A stretch of 64,000 bases of DNA from Aquipseudomonas alcaligenes (GCF_003205495.1 NZ_QJRX01000005.1:310001-374000), one strand, 5' to 3'. Positions 1 to 10,887 are shown, numbered from the stretch's first letter. Program-made: numbers and translations. Notes: generated by a model not told the origin, from the letters alone.

Positions 1-546
1 CTGCTGTTCCGCGAGAAGGTGCGCCTGGCCGAATGGGGCGTGGTCGGCCTGGTCAGCCTCGGCCTGGTGCTAGTCACCCCGAACTTCGACCTCGGCAGCG
101 ACGCCACCCTGGGCCTGGCCTGGGCGGTGTTCTCCGGGCTGCTGTTCGCCATGGTATCGGTGTCCAACCGCGCCACCACGGCCGGGGTCAAGCCGGCCCA
201 GGCGGCGCTCTGGCAGAACCTGGCGATCGCCCTGGTCAGCCTGCCGCTGGCCTGGTCGGCACTGCCCACGGTGCGGGCCCTGGACTGGCTGTGGATCGCC
301 CTGCTCGGCCTGCTCTGCACGGCCCTGGCGCACAGCCTGTTCGTCGCCAGCCTGCGCGTGCTCAACGCGCGCAGCGCCTCGGTGGTGTTCGCCCTGGAGC
401 CGGTCTACGGCATCGCCTTCGCCTGGTGGCTGTTCAGCGAGCAGCCGACCCTGCGCATGCTCTTCGGCGGCAGCCTGATCCTGCTCGCCACGCTGATCTC
501 GGCGCGCCTGAGCAAACGCGCCGCCAGCGTGGAAGATCTGGGCTAG
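1..546 (+). CDS. EamA/DMT-family transporter, C-terminal part
   Basis: This is the 3' end of a drug/metabolite-transporter (EamA) permease. The reading frame is open from the first base, so the true start lies upstream of the window. The visible 181 residues contain about five hydrophobic helices, matching the second EamA half-repeat plus the end of the first. A glutamate-bearing loop (SEQPT) lies before the last helix, as in EamA repeats, and the protein ends in a basic tail. Members export or import small metabolites across the inner membrane, and the substrate cannot be told from sequence. It is convergent with the SelW-like gene that follows. Confidence 0.8.
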   Translation: MLFREKVRLAEWGVVGLVSLGLVLVTPNFDLGSDATLGLAWAVFSGLLFAMVSVSNRATTAGVKPAQAALWQNLAIALVSLPLAWSALPTVRALDWLWIALLGLLCTALAHSLFVASLRVLNARSASVVFALEPVYGIAFAWWLFSEQPTLRMLFGGSLILLATLISARLSKRAASVEDLG

Positions 547-584
547 CTCGCACCCGCCACGGCGCCGCACCGGAGCCGGCAGGC

Positions 585-860
585 CTAGCGGTCGTTGTGG
601 CCGAGGTCGCGCTGCGGGTCGATCAAATCGCGCAGGCGCTGCTTGAGCACCTTGGCCTCGGGAAAGCCGCCATCGGCCTTGCGCTCCCACAGCTGCACGC
701 CGTCGCAGGTGATGCGGAACACCCCGCCCGTGCCCGGCTCCAGGCTGACCATGGCCAGTTCGTCGGCGAAGGTGCTGAGCAGCTCCTGGGCCAGCCAGGC
801 GGCGCGTAGCAGCCACTGGCACTGGGTGCAGTAGCTGATCACCACGTGCGGCTTGCCCAT
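585..860 (-). CDS. SelT/SelW/SelH (Rdx) family thioredoxin-fold protein
   Basis: A 91-residue cytosolic protein of the Rdx family, bacterial relatives of selenoprotein W with Cys in place of selenocysteine. The N-terminus carries a beta strand followed by the redox motif CTQC at residues 11-14, then a long helix. Family members are small redox proteins of unsettled physiological role. The ATG overlaps the TGA of the upstream MarR gene by one base (TGATG), so the two are probably one transcription unit and translationally coupled. That context suggests the redox protein belongs to whatever stress the MarR protein senses, which is inference. Confidence 0.85.
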   Translation of the reverse strand: MGKPHVVISYCTQCQWLLRAAWLAQELLSTFADELAMVSLEPGTGGVFRITCDGVQLWERKADGGFPEAKVLKQRLRDLIDPQRDLGHNDR

Positions 861-1294
861 CAGGACTTTTCCAGGTTGGCCAGGATGCGTGCGTGCACCT
901 GCTGGCAGAGGCGCTGATCTTCCTCGCTGACGCCGGCGAACAGCTCCTTGCGCAGCTGCAGGGCGATGCTCTCGATCTGCACGATCAGCGGCCGCGCCTT
1001 GTCGGTGAGCACCACCTTCTTGGCGCGGCGGTCCTCCGGCACGGCGATGCGTTGCACCAGCTCCTGGGCCTCCAGGCCGTCGAGCAGGCGGGCCAGGGTC
1101 GGCCCCTCGACGCCCACCGTCTGCGCCAGCTCGCGCTGGGTCGGCGGCTCCTTGAGCAGGGCCAGGTGCAGCAGCACCAGCCAGCGTGCCTGGGACAGGC
1201 CCAGGCCGGACAGTCGACGATCCAGCTCGGCGCGCCAGGCGCGGGAAAGCTGGGCCAGTTGCATACCGAAACTGTGTTGCGCAAAGTTCTGCAT
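860..1294 (-). CDS. MarR/SlyA-family transcriptional regulator
   Basis: A 144-residue MarR-family dimeric winged-helix regulator. The helix-turn-helix lies around residues 52-75 (RELAQTVGVEGPTLARLLDGLE) and the wing carries the characteristic Asp-Arg-Arg at residues 88-90. N- and C-terminal helices would form the dimer interface. The arrangement resembles SlyA/HosA more than MarR itself. It is first in a two-gene unit with the SelW-like protein. Palindromes containing TAGTTGAC / GTCAACTA flank its promoter region, suggesting autoregulation. No cysteine sensor is present, so a ligand-type effector is more likely than direct oxidation. Confidence 0.9.
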   Translation of the reverse strand: MQNFAQHSFGMQLAQLSRAWRAELDRRLSGLGLSQARWLVLLHLALLKEPPTQRELAQTVGVEGPTLARLLDGLEAQELVQRIAVPEDRRAKKVVLTDKARPLIVQIESIALQLRKELFAGVSEEDQRLCQQVHARILANLEKS

Positions 1295-1377
1295 AGTTGA
1301 CTCTCGCTGGTCCTCGCCGCTGCCCGCATCCCCTGTTCCCGGCGGACAGCAGAAAAACCTAATTATTAGTCAACTAA
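1294..1377. promoter_or_regulatory. Promoter region of marR-like gene with overlapping palindromes
   Basis: The gap upstream of the MarR-family gene holds CTAAT-T-ATTAG (1359-1369) overlapping TTAGT-CA-ACTAA (1366-1377). The 8-mer GTCAACTA (1369-1376) is repeated in inverted orientation as TAGTTGAC (1294-1301), directly against the start codon. AT-rich palindromes of this type are typical MarR operators. Assignment as the autoregulatory operator is inference from position and symmetry. Confidence 0.5.
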
Positions 1378-1413
1378 CCATAACTCCTGAAAAGCCCGTC
1401 GCCAAGCCCGCCG

Positions 1414-2418
1414 TTACCATTTGACATACTGGTCCTCGACGAAGCCCCACAGGTTGTCGATGCGTAGCGGCGCGCGCCCCGGCGGGCGCAGGGTGCCCTG
1501 GAAGCGCCCGAACACCTGCTTGAAGTTGCTGGCCAGCAGGCCCAGGTCGAGCTGCTCGCGGTGCAGGCCATGGCCGTGGAACTGCAGCTCGACCTGGCCG
1601 TCGGCCGAGAGGATATGCCAGGGCTTGAGCGGGTCGTCGCGGTCGAACTGGAAATGCACGCCGCCGACCGGCAGCAAGGCGCCATCCAGCCAGTAGCAGT
1701 TCTCGCTGAAGCTGGTCTCGTTGACCCCGCACGACAGGTTCAGGCCGACCCGCGTGCCGCCCAGCGCACCGGACAGGCAGGCCCAGTTCCAGTTCGTCTC
1801 CGGCCGCATGTAGCCGGCCGACCAGTCGTGGTGGGCGAAGGCCTCCAGCGCCGCCAGATCGAAGTCGCCCAGGGCGCTGTGCACCTGGCCGCGGCAGCGC
1901 ACGCCGGCCACCTTCTGCGCGTAGACCCAGCCGTTGACCGCCGTCGGCGTGCAGATGCACATGGGCTGCAACTGCTGCTCGGAGAAGCTCGCCTCGATAC
2001 GCGTGCCGTCGTCCAGCTCCACCAGCAGGTGCTTGTCCAGGCCCTGGTTGCTCAGGCGCAGCCAGTTGGCGCCGCTGCGCAGCTCGCAGACGCCGGCGTT
2101 GGGCCGCGGCGAGAACGCCGTGCCGAGGCCCAGCGGGCGCCTGAACTGGCGCTCGAGCATGCGCCCGCTGGCCGGGTGGAACAGGTAGACGAAGCCGGCG
2201 CCGAGCAGACTGATGTCGGCCAGCGCGCAGCCGCCGATCAGCTCGTCGCTGACGATGCCGAAGTACTGGAACTGGTGGTAGCGCCGCCACTTGGCCAGGG
2301 CACCGAGGCGCCGCCCCATCGGCGAGCGGAAGTCGAAGTCGCGCCAGTTCACCTCGCCCGGCGCCGCCGGGAAGATGCCGTAGTGGGGTTGGCCGTTGGC
2401 CTGGATCAGTCGTTCCAT
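1414..2418 (-). CDS. DUF2804 domain-containing protein
   Basis: A 334-residue soluble protein without signal peptide or membrane helix that matches the DUF2804 family along its whole length. The N-terminus has the family-like stretch around PHYGIFP, and the remainder is predicted beta-rich, with conserved Trp/Asn segments such as NWNWACL near residues 210-220 and a long run describing a beta-sandwich-like fold. No catalytic function is established for the family. It stands alone on the minus strand between a MarR gene and a diguanylate cyclase. I know of no pathway link and see none in the neighbours. Confidence 0.8.
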   Translation of the reverse strand: MERLIQANGQPHYGIFPAAPGEVNWRDFDFRSPMGRRLGALAKWRRYHQFQYFGIVSDELIGGCALADISLLGAGFVYLFHPASGRMLERQFRRPLGLGTAFSPRPNAGVCELRSGANWLRLSNQGLDKHLLVELDDGTRIEASFSEQQLQPMCICTPTAVNGWVYAQKVAGVRCRGQVHSALGDFDLAALEAFAHHDWSAGYMRPETNWNWACLSGALGGTRVGLNLSCGVNETSFSENCYWLDGALLPVGGVHFQFDRDDPLKPWHILSADGQVELQFHGHGLHREQLDLGLLASNFKQVFGRFQGTLRPPGRAPLRIDNLWGFVEDQYVKW

Positions 2419-2503
2419 GAGTACTGCCGGCAGTGGAAAGCCGCGATCCTAGCAGCCGCGCGGCGACATCACAGGGACCATTGGCGCCAGCCCGGGTGGC
2501 GCT

Positions 2504-3664
2504 TCAGGTCACCACCTGGTTGCGGCCGAAGGCCTTGGCCTCGTAGAGGGCACGGTCGGCATGGCCGCAGAGGCTGAAGGGGTCCTCCTCGGCCTGCGGC
2601 TGCAGGCAGGAGACGCCGATGGACAGGGTCAGCACCGCCGCCGTGGGCGAGCCGGCATGGGCGATGGCGCAAGCCTGCAGGGCCTGGCGCAGGGCCTCGG
2701 CACGCTGGCGGGCCTCCTCGGCACCGATGCCGTAGAGCAGCACGGCGAACTCCTCGCCGCCGAGGCGCACGGCCATGTCCAGCGGGCGCCGGGCGGCGCC
2801 CAGCAGCACCGTACCGACCTGCTGCAGGGCACGATCGCCGGCCTGGTGGCCGTAGTGGTCGTTGTACGCCTTGAAGTGATCGACATCGCACAGTAGCAGG
2901 GCCAGCGGCTTGCCCTCGCGCTGGGCCTGGCGCCACAGGCGCGGCAGCTCGCGGTCGAAGCTGCGCCGATTGTGCAACCCGGTGAGGCTGTCCTGGTGCG
3001 CCAGCTGGCCCATCAGGTGGCTGACCAGGAAGTGCTCGCGCGACTTCAGCTCCAGCACATAGCAGCCGACCGCGCCAATCAGGTTGCCGCACACCAGGAA
3101 CAGCAGGTTGTTGTACAGGCGCTCCGGTGCCAGCCCGCCCAGCCATTCGAGCAGGCCGTAGATCAGCAGCACCAGCAGCGAGGCGCTGGCGGCCTCGACC
3201 AGGCGCAGGCCGGCCAGGAAGTAGCCGGCGATGCACACCAGCAGCAGGCCTTCGTAGGGAAAGAAGGGATCCTGGCTGTGGCCGAGGGTGATGATGGCCG
3301 CGGTGCCGATGCCCATTGCCAGCATGCCCACCAGCATCATCGTCGTCTGCCGCGGCGACAGGCCGCTACGCGCCATGTTCCAGGCCAGGGCCAGCAACAG
3401 CAGGGCCACCACCAGGCGGATGGCCAGCATGGCGAACAGCAGGGGGCCGTCGACCATCCAGATGTCGACCCCGGCGAAGGCCAGCCAGACCACCAGGGCG
3501 AAGGCCAGGGCCGTGCGCTTGAGCTCGAAGCTGTCGCGCAGCAGGTAGTCGCGGTATTCGCGCTCCAGCCCGGCGCCGAAACGCAGGCGGCGGAAGCCCC
3601 GTGCCAACTGGTCGGCATAGGGGCTGGAGCGGACTTCGGCCAACCATTCTGGATGCGGCGCCAC
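2504..3664 (-). CDS. Membrane-bound GGDEF diguanylate cyclase
   Basis: A 386-residue inner-membrane protein predicted to make c-di-GMP from two GTP. Residues about 50-205 form five to six transmembrane helices, an uncharacterised sensor. A cytosolic GGDEF domain follows from about residue 222 (QDSLTGLHNRR). The active-site motif is GGEEF at 302-306, fully competent, and the allosteric inhibitory RxxD site is RPLD at 293-296, exactly five residues upstream, so product feedback is expected. The start is GTG. No EAL domain is attached. The LapD receptor 4 kb away is a possible consumer of the signal, though no direct link is visible. Confidence 0.9.
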   Translation of the reverse strand: MAPHPEWLAEVRSSPYADQLARGFRRLRFGAGLEREYRDYLLRDSFELKRTALAFALVVWLAFAGVDIWMVDGPLLFAMLAIRLVVALLLLALAWNMARSGLSPRQTTMMLVGMLAMGIGTAAIITLGHSQDPFFPYEGLLLVCIAGYFLAGLRLVEAASASLLVLLIYGLLEWLGGLAPERLYNNLLFLVCGNLIGAVGCYVLELKSREHFLVSHLMGQLAHQDSLTGLHNRRSFDRELPRLWRQAQREGKPLALLLCDVDHFKAYNDHYGHQAGDRALQQVGTVLLGAARRPLDMAVRLGGEEFAVLLYGIGAEEARQRAEALRQALQACAIAHAGSPTAAVLTLSIGVSCLQPQAEEDPFSLCGHADRALYEAKAFGRNQVVT

Positions 3665-3767
3665 CTGTACCTCGCAAAGAAATCGTCAGGAGCACCCTAA
3701 CGTTTTGAGACACACGTCACAAGTTTGTCGCCGGTGATTTGGCGTAACCATTCGTTAACGCTCGCGG

Positions 3768-5903
<2,136 letters not shown>

Positions 5904-6032
5904 GCCGGTCTCCGTTGCGAGCCGCGCAGTATACGCGAGGCGCGCCGGCGGCAGGCCATCGCCCGTCGGCCGTGCTTTTGCCGGCATGGGCGGCTAGAAT
6001 CCCGATGTTTACTCACTCAAGGTAGTCCCACG

Positions 6033-6620
6033 ATGTCCTTCGCCGAGCAATTGTCCCGCCTGCAAGCCTTCCTCGATGCCGATGACCTGCACGAGGAGGC
6101 CCTGGACTACGTGGCCGCCCACGGCTACCTGACCGCCCTGTCGATCTGCCCCGAGCAGGTGCCCGAGCGCGAGTGGATCGACGCCCTGTTCGCCGAGCCG
6201 CCGCACTACCGCAGCGACATCGAGCGCGAGGAAGTGGAGATCACCCTGCAGCTGCTCAAGGCCCACATCGCCCGCCAGCTGGCCAGCGACGACGAGCCGG
6301 AAATCCCCTGCGAGCTCGACCTCGGCGACGATCCGGATGACTCCGAGCTGCGCGGCTGGTGCATCGGCTTCATGGAGGGCGTGTTCCTGCGCGAGGCCGT
6401 GTGGTTCGAGGACGCCGAAGACGAAGTCAGCGAGCTGCTGCTGCCGATCATGGTCGCCTCCGGCCTGTTCGACGAGCAGCCCGAATTCGCCGAGATCGCC
6501 CGCGACCGCCAGCTGGTGGACAGCATGGTCGAGCAGATTCCCGAGCTGCTCACCGCCCTGTTCCTGCTGTGCCAGGCGCCGGAAGAGAAACCCGCACTGC
6601 TCAAGCCCCGTCATCACTAA
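6033..6620 (+). CDS. YecA/YgfB (UPF0149) family protein
   Basis: A 195-residue acidic, all-helical protein of the UPF0149 family. The start ATG follows a modest AAGGTAG ribosome site. The sequence shows the family's typical features: an acidic central segment (DEPEIPCELDLGDDPDD) followed by a helix around WCIGFMEGVF, the most recognisable family motif. Unlike E. coli YecA it has no C-terminal SEC-C zinc motif, so it is closer to the short forms. Its role is unknown. It is only 9 bases from the downstream YbaN-like gene and may be co-transcribed with it. Confidence 0.85.
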   Translation: MSFAEQLSRLQAFLDADDLHEEALDYVAAHGYLTALSICPEQVPEREWIDALFAEPPHYRSDIEREEVEITLQLLKAHIARQLASDDEPEIPCELDLGDDPDDSELRGWCIGFMEGVFLREAVWFEDAEDEVSELLLPIMVASGLFDEQPEFAEIARDRQLVDSMVEQIPELLTALFLLCQAPEEKPALLKPRHH

Positions 6621-6629
6621 GCCGCGCTT

Positions 6630-7031
6630 ATGGCGCACGCCGACATCCCGCAGAACCGCCATCGCAGCGTGCGCTATGCGCTGCTGGTGGTCGGCTGGCT
6701 GAGCGTGGTGCTGGGGGTGATCGGCATCTTCGTGCCGGTGCTGCCGACCACGCCCTTCCTGCTGCTGGCCGCCGCCTGCTTCGTACGCAGCTCGCGGCGC
6801 TTCTACCTGTGGCTGGTCAACCACCGCCACCTCGGCCCGTGGATTCGCGACTACCTGGAAGGCAACGGCATCCCGCTCAAGGGCAAGGTCTACGCCATCG
6901 GCCTGATGTGGGCGAGCATCGGCCTGTCCTGCTACCTGGTGCCGCTGCCCTGGGCGCGCGCCTTCATGCTCACCAGCGCGGTGCTGGTCAGCCTCTACAT
7001 CCTGCACCAGAAGACCCTGCCCAGCCGCTGA
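6630..7031 (+). CDS. YbaN family (DUF454) inner-membrane protein
   Basis: A 133-residue membrane protein of the DUF454 family. It has a first helix pair around residues 15-50 containing the signature GIFVPVLPTTPFLLLA, then a cytosolic Arg-rich stretch with a predicted amphipathic segment, and a second helix pair at about 88-125. No biochemical function is known. It follows the YecA-like gene by 9 bases and precedes lapG by about 75 bases on the same strand, so a shared transcript with lapGD is possible but not shown. Confidence 0.88.
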   Translation: MAHADIPQNRHRSVRYALLVVGWLSVVLGVIGIFVPVLPTTPFLLLAAACFVRSSRRFYLWLVNHRHLGPWIRDYLEGNGIPLKGKVYAIGLMWASIGLSCYLVPLPWARAFMLTSAVLVSLYILHQKTLPSR

Positions 7032-7105
7032 GCGGCGCTGCCGGCAGGCGGCAAAAGCGTGATGCAGTGCCTACACTCTCAGCACTTTCCGCGGAGAGAA
7101 CCTTC

Positions 7106-7804
7106 ATGCAGCTGCGGCCGAGCATTCAGGGACGAGTCCCGCGCCTACCGGCGGGCCGGCTGCTGCTGGGTGCCGCGCTCGGCCTCCTGCTGGCGATGGC
7201 AGCCAAAGCCAACTGGGACTTTCCGCTGATCATCGGCAAGGCCGAGCAGCGCTACGGCAACCTCGGCATAGCCAAGGGCCGCATCGAGGCCTGGGATGAG
7301 CTGATCCGCAGCAGCGGCCAGCTCTCCGAGAGCGAGAAGCTGGCCACGGTCAACCGCTTCTTCAACCGCCAGTTCCGCTTCTCCGACGATATCCGCAACT
7401 GGCGCCAGAACGACTACTGGGCCACCCCCATCGAGGCCCTGGTCAAGGGCGCCGGCGACTGCGAGGACTACTCCATCGCCAAGTACTTCACCCTGCGCCG
7501 TCTCGGCGTCCCCAGCGACAAGCTGCGCATCACCTACGTCAAGGCGCTGCGCTACAACCAGGCGCACATGGTGCTGACCTATTACGCCAGCCCCGGCGCC
7601 GAGCCGCTGGTGCTGGACAACCTGATCGGCGAGATCCGCCCGGCCTCCCAGCGCAAGGACCTGCTGCCGGTCTACGCCTTCAATGCCGAGGGGCTCTACC
7701 TGCCGGGGCAGACCGGCCGCAAGAGCGACACCAAGAAACTGTCGCGCTGGCAGGATCTGCTGAAGAAGATGCGCGCCGAAGGCTTCGACATCGGCGAAGG
7801 TTAG
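7106..7804 (+). CDS. lapG: LapG periplasmic calcium-dependent cysteine protease
   Basis: A 232-residue bacterial transglutaminase-like cysteine protease (BTLCP) that clips the N-terminus of LapA-type adhesins and releases biofilm cells. An N-terminal hydrophobic signal (residues about 17-33) directs export. The catalytic triad reads C119 (GDCEDYS), H154 (AHMVL) and D171 (LDN). The acidic residues flanking the cysteine (D118, E120) match the calcium-binding positions of the family. The ATG is preceded by GGAGAG. LapD is encoded 9 bases downstream, the standard lapG-lapD pair. When c-di-GMP is high, LapD sequesters LapG at the membrane. Confidence 0.96.
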   Translation: MQLRPSIQGRVPRLPAGRLLLGAALGLLLAMAAKANWDFPLIIGKAEQRYGNLGIAKGRIEAWDELIRSSGQLSESEKLATVNRFFNRQFRFSDDIRNWRQNDYWATPIEALVKGAGDCEDYSIAKYFTLRRLGVPSDKLRITYVKALRYNQAHMVLTYYASPGAEPLVLDNLIGEIRPASQRKDLLPVYAFNAEGLYLPGQTGRKSDTKKLSRWQDLLKKMRAEGFDIGEG

Positions 7805-7813
7805 GAGAAGACC

Positions 7814-9763
7814 ATGTCCCTGTTGAAACAGCTGTTTCTCGCCATCTGCCTGTTCCTCGTGGTGGCCTTCACCGGCAGCTTCATCGCCGGGGTGGAGACC
7901 TCGCGCGAGCAGCTGCTCAGCCAGCTGCGCTCGCACGCCCAGGACGCCGCCACGGCGCTGGGCCTGTCGATGACCCCGCACGTCGACGACCCGGCGATGA
8001 TCGAGCTGATGGTCAGCTCGATCTTCGACAGCGGCTACTTCGCCACCATCCGCGTGGTACGCATCCCCAGCGAGGAAGTGATAGTCGAGCGGCGCACCAC
8101 CACCACCTCGGACAAGGTGCCGGCCTGGTTCGTCGACCTGGTCGACCTCGACCCGCAGGGCGGCGACGCGCTGATCATGCGCGGCTGGGAACAGGCGGCG
8201 CGGGTCGAGGTGCTCAGCCACCCGCAGTTCGCCCTGGCCAAGCTGTGGGACAGCGCCATCGGCAGCCTGCTCTGGCTGCTGCTGTGCGGGGTGGTCAGCG
8301 CCATCCTCGGCGGCTGGCTGCTGCGCACCCAGCTGCGCCCGTTGGACAACATGGTGCAGCAAGCCCAGGCCATCACCCGCCGCGAATTCCTCACCCTGCC
8401 CCGCGTGCCGCGCACTCCCGAACTCAAGCGCGTGGTGCTGGCGATGAACCAGATGGTGGAGAAGCTCAAGCAGCTGTTCGCCGAGGAAGCCGCGCGCAGC
8501 GAGAAGCTGCGCGAGGAGGCCTATCAGGACAACCTCACCGGCCTGGCCAACCGCCGCCTGTTCGATATCAAGCTGGCCAGCCAGCTGGCAATCACCGAGC
8601 AGAACGCCGAGGGCTACCTGATGTTCCTGCGGGTCAACGACCTCGGCGGCCTCAACCAGCGTCTCGGCGGGCAGAAGACCGACGCGCTGATCGGTGCCAT
8701 CGGCGAGATCCTCAAGCGCCTGCTGGAACAGCACGGCAAGCCGGACTGGCTGGGCTCGCGCAGCCGCGGCGGCGAGTTCACCCTGCTCGCCCCCGGCCTG
8801 GCCGCTGACGACGCCGACCGCCTCGCCCAGGATCTCAGCGAAAGCCTGGAGAGCCTGCGCCAGACCGGCGCAAGCGACTGCACCCCGGTCGCCCACCTGG
8901 GCATCGCCGCATTCAAGCCGGGCGAGGACGTCAGCGCGGTGATCGGCCGTGCCGACCAGGCCCTGGCCCAGGCGCAGGCCAATCCGGGCAAACCCTGGGA
9001 ACGCCTGGACGACTTCAATGCCCTGCCCGGCCAGGGCCAGCACGACTGGCGCAAATGGATCGACGAGGCCCTCACCCAGGGCAAGCTGCAGCTGTACTTC
9101 CAGCCGGTGGCGACCTGCGCCGACACCCGCCAGCTGTTGCACCGCAAGGTCCTGGCGCGCCTGCTCGACCCGCAGGGCGAGGCCGTGGCCGCCGGCCGCT
9201 TCCTGCCCTGGATCGAGCGCCTGGGCTGGGCCGCTCGCTTCGACCTGGCCATGCTCGAACACAGCCTGGCGCACCTGGCCAAGTATCCGCAGCCGCTGGC
9301 GCTGAGCCTGTCCGCCGCCACCCTGCGTGACGGCGCCAGCCAGGCCAGGCTGCTGGAAGTGCTCAAAGCCCACCCGCAGCAGGGCGAACTCATGACCCTG
9401 GAGCTGGACGAGCGCTACCTGCCGCCGCCGGCCGAGCTGGAAAGGCTCAGCCAGCAGGTGCGCGAGACCGGCTATCACCTGGGCCTGCAGCACTTCGGCG
9501 GGCGCTTCAGCCTGATCGGCAACCTGACCCACCTCGGCCTGGCCTACCTGAAGATCGACGGCAGCTACATCCGCACCATCGACCAGGAAGACGACAAGCG
9601 CGTGTTCATCGAGGCGATCTTCCGCGCCACCAACAGCATCGACCTGCCGCTGATCGCCGAGATGGTGGAAACCGAGGGCGAGCTCAACGTGCTGCGCGAA
9701 CTGGGCATCCACGGTGCCATGGGCCGCCTGGTCGGCGCGCCGGCGCCCTGGCAGGAGCAGTGA
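7814..9763 (+). CDS. lapD: LapD c-di-GMP receptor that sequesters LapG
   Basis: A 649-residue inner-membrane receptor. TM1 spans residues 5-25, the periplasmic output domain about 26-150 and TM2 about 150-170, followed by HAMP (about 171-222) and degenerate GGDEF and EAL domains. The GGDEF site is RGGEF (318-322) and the EAL signature is KVLARL (445-450), both inactive, so the protein binds rather than makes or degrades c-di-GMP. Trp125 in the periplasmic GWEQ hairpin matches the residue known to dock LapG in P. fluorescens LapD. The gene follows lapG by 9 bases. No LapA adhesin or LapBCE secretion genes lie in this window. Confidence 0.97.
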   Translation: MSLLKQLFLAICLFLVVAFTGSFIAGVETSREQLLSQLRSHAQDAATALGLSMTPHVDDPAMIELMVSSIFDSGYFATIRVVRIPSEEVIVERRTTTTSDKVPAWFVDLVDLDPQGGDALIMRGWEQAARVEVLSHPQFALAKLWDSAIGSLLWLLLCGVVSAILGGWLLRTQLRPLDNMVQQAQAITRREFLTLPRVPRTPELKRVVLAMNQMVEKLKQLFAEEAARSEKLREEAYQDNLTGLANRRLFDIKLASQLAITEQNAEGYLMFLRVNDLGGLNQRLGGQKTDALIGAIGEILKRLLEQHGKPDWLGSRSRGGEFTLLAPGLAADDADRLAQDLSESLESLRQTGASDCTPVAHLGIAAFKPGEDVSAVIGRADQALAQAQANPGKPWERLDDFNALPGQGQHDWRKWIDEALTQGKLQLYFQPVATCADTRQLLHRKVLARLLDPQGEAVAAGRFLPWIERLGWAARFDLAMLEHSLAHLAKYPQPLALSLSAATLRDGASQARLLEVLKAHPQQGELMTLELDERYLPPPAELERLSQQVRETGYHLGLQHFGGRFSLIGNLTHLGLAYLKIDGSYIRTIDQEDDKRVFIEAIFRATNSIDLPLIAEMVETEGELNVLRELGIHGAMGRLVGAPAPWQEQ

Positions 9764-9769
9764 TCCGCA

Positions 9770-9785
9770 CGCCCCGCGCGGGGCG
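9770..9785. terminator. Short palindrome between convergent lapD and PLP-enzyme genes
   Basis: CGCCCCGC/GCGGGGCG is a perfect 16-base palindrome in the 22-base gap between two convergent stop codons. It has no U-tract on either side. It could form a short bidirectional hairpin terminator, but the assignment rests only on position. Confidence 0.35.
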
Positions 9786-10877
9786 CTAGCGGAACAGGCA
9801 GGGCAGCGGCGGCAACGCCTGGCCCTGTTCGGCGCAGGCCGCCACCGCCGCGGTCAGCGGCGCCAGGTCATAGCCCTGTGCCGCCAGCCAGGCCTCGTCG
9901 TAGTAGCTGGTGGCGTAGCGCTCGCCGCCGTCGCAGAGGATGGCCACCACCGAACCGGACTCGCCCGCCTCGACCATCCGCCGCGCCACCAGCAGGGCGC
10001 CGACCAGGTTGGTGCCGCTGCTCGCCCCCACCCGCCGGTTGAGGCGCCGCGCCAGGTAGTGCATGGCGGCCAGCGACAGGGCGTCCGGCACCTGGCAGGC
10101 GGCGTCCAGCACATCGGCCATGAACGAGGGCTCCACCCGTGGCCGGCCGATGCCCTCGATGCGCGAGCCGCAGTCCAAAGTCAGGCTGCGATCGCCGCTG
10201 ACATAGCTGGCGAAGAACACCGAGCGCTCGGCGTCGGCACACAGCACGCGGGTGGCGTGCTGGCGGTAGCGCACGTAGCGGCCCAGGGTGGCCAGGGTGC
10301 CGCCGGTGCCGGGGCTGGACACCAGCCAGGCCGGCTCGGGGCAGCGCTCGTGGCGCATCTGCTGGAAGATCGACTCGGCGATGTTGTTGTTCGCCCGCCA
10401 GTCGGTGGCGCGCTCGGCGTAGGTGAACTGGTCCATGAAGTGGCCGCCGCTCTCGCGGGCCAGGCGCACGGACTCCTCGTGGATGCGCGTGGGGTCCTCG
10501 ACCAGATGGGTCTGGCCGCCATAGAAGGCGATCTGCGCCAGCTTCTCGCGGGCGGTGGCAGCCGGCACCACGGCGATGAAGGGCAGCCCCAGCAGGCGCG
10601 CGAAGTAGGCCTCGGAGATCGCCGTGGAGCCGCTGGAAGCCTCGATCACCGGCGCGCCGGGGCGCAGCCAGCCGTTGCACAGGGCATAGAGGAACAGCGA
10701 GCGGGCCAGGCGATGCTTGAGGCTGCCGGTGGGATGGCTGGACTCGTCCTTGAAGTACAGCTCGACGCCCGGCAGCCCCGGCAGCGCCAGGGGAATCAGG
10801 TGGGTGTCGGCGCTGCGCTGGAAGTCCGCCTCGATGATGCGTACCGCCTGGCGAATCCACTGGCGTTCATCGCTCAT
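9786..10877 (-). CDS. PLP-dependent cysteine synthase-family enzyme
   Basis: A 363-residue fold-type II PLP enzyme. The Schiff-base lysine is K54 in TGSLKHR. A substrate-loop motif EASSGSTAIS is near residue 80, and the phosphate-binding loop is SSPGTGGTL near residue 190. It is longer than CysK/CysM and differs from them around the Asn loop, matching a separate Pseudomonas subfamily usually labelled only 'PLP-dependent cysteine synthase family'. The reaction, whether synthesis or breakdown of cysteine or another beta-substituted alanine, cannot be decided. An EamA transporter ends 10 bases upstream in the same direction, so an exporter-enzyme pair handling a thiol amino acid is plausible inference. 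Confidence 0.85.
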   Translation of the reverse strand: MSDERQWIRQAVRIIEADFQRSADTHLIPLALPGLPGVELYFKDESSHPTGSLKHRLARSLFLYALCNGWLRPGAPVIEASSGSTAISEAYFARLLGLPFIAVVPAATAREKLAQIAFYGGQTHLVEDPTRIHEESVRLARESGGHFMDQFTYAERATDWRANNNIAESIFQQMRHERCPEPAWLVSSPGTGGTLATLGRYVRYRQHATRVLCADAERSVFFASYVSGDRSLTLDCGSRIEGIGRPRVEPSFMADVLDAACQVPDALSLAAMHYLARRLNRRVGASSGTNLVGALLVARRMVEAGESGSVVAILCDGGERYATSYYDEAWLAAQGYDLAPLTAAVAACAEQGQALPPLPCLFR

Positions 10878-10887
10878 GGCCGCCGCC

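Noticed and set aside
7145..9712. Long minus-strand open frame opposite lapG-lapD
   Set aside because: Low-complexity Ala/Gly/Leu/Arg composition, no start context, and antisense to LapG and LapD whose catalytic and binding residues are intact.
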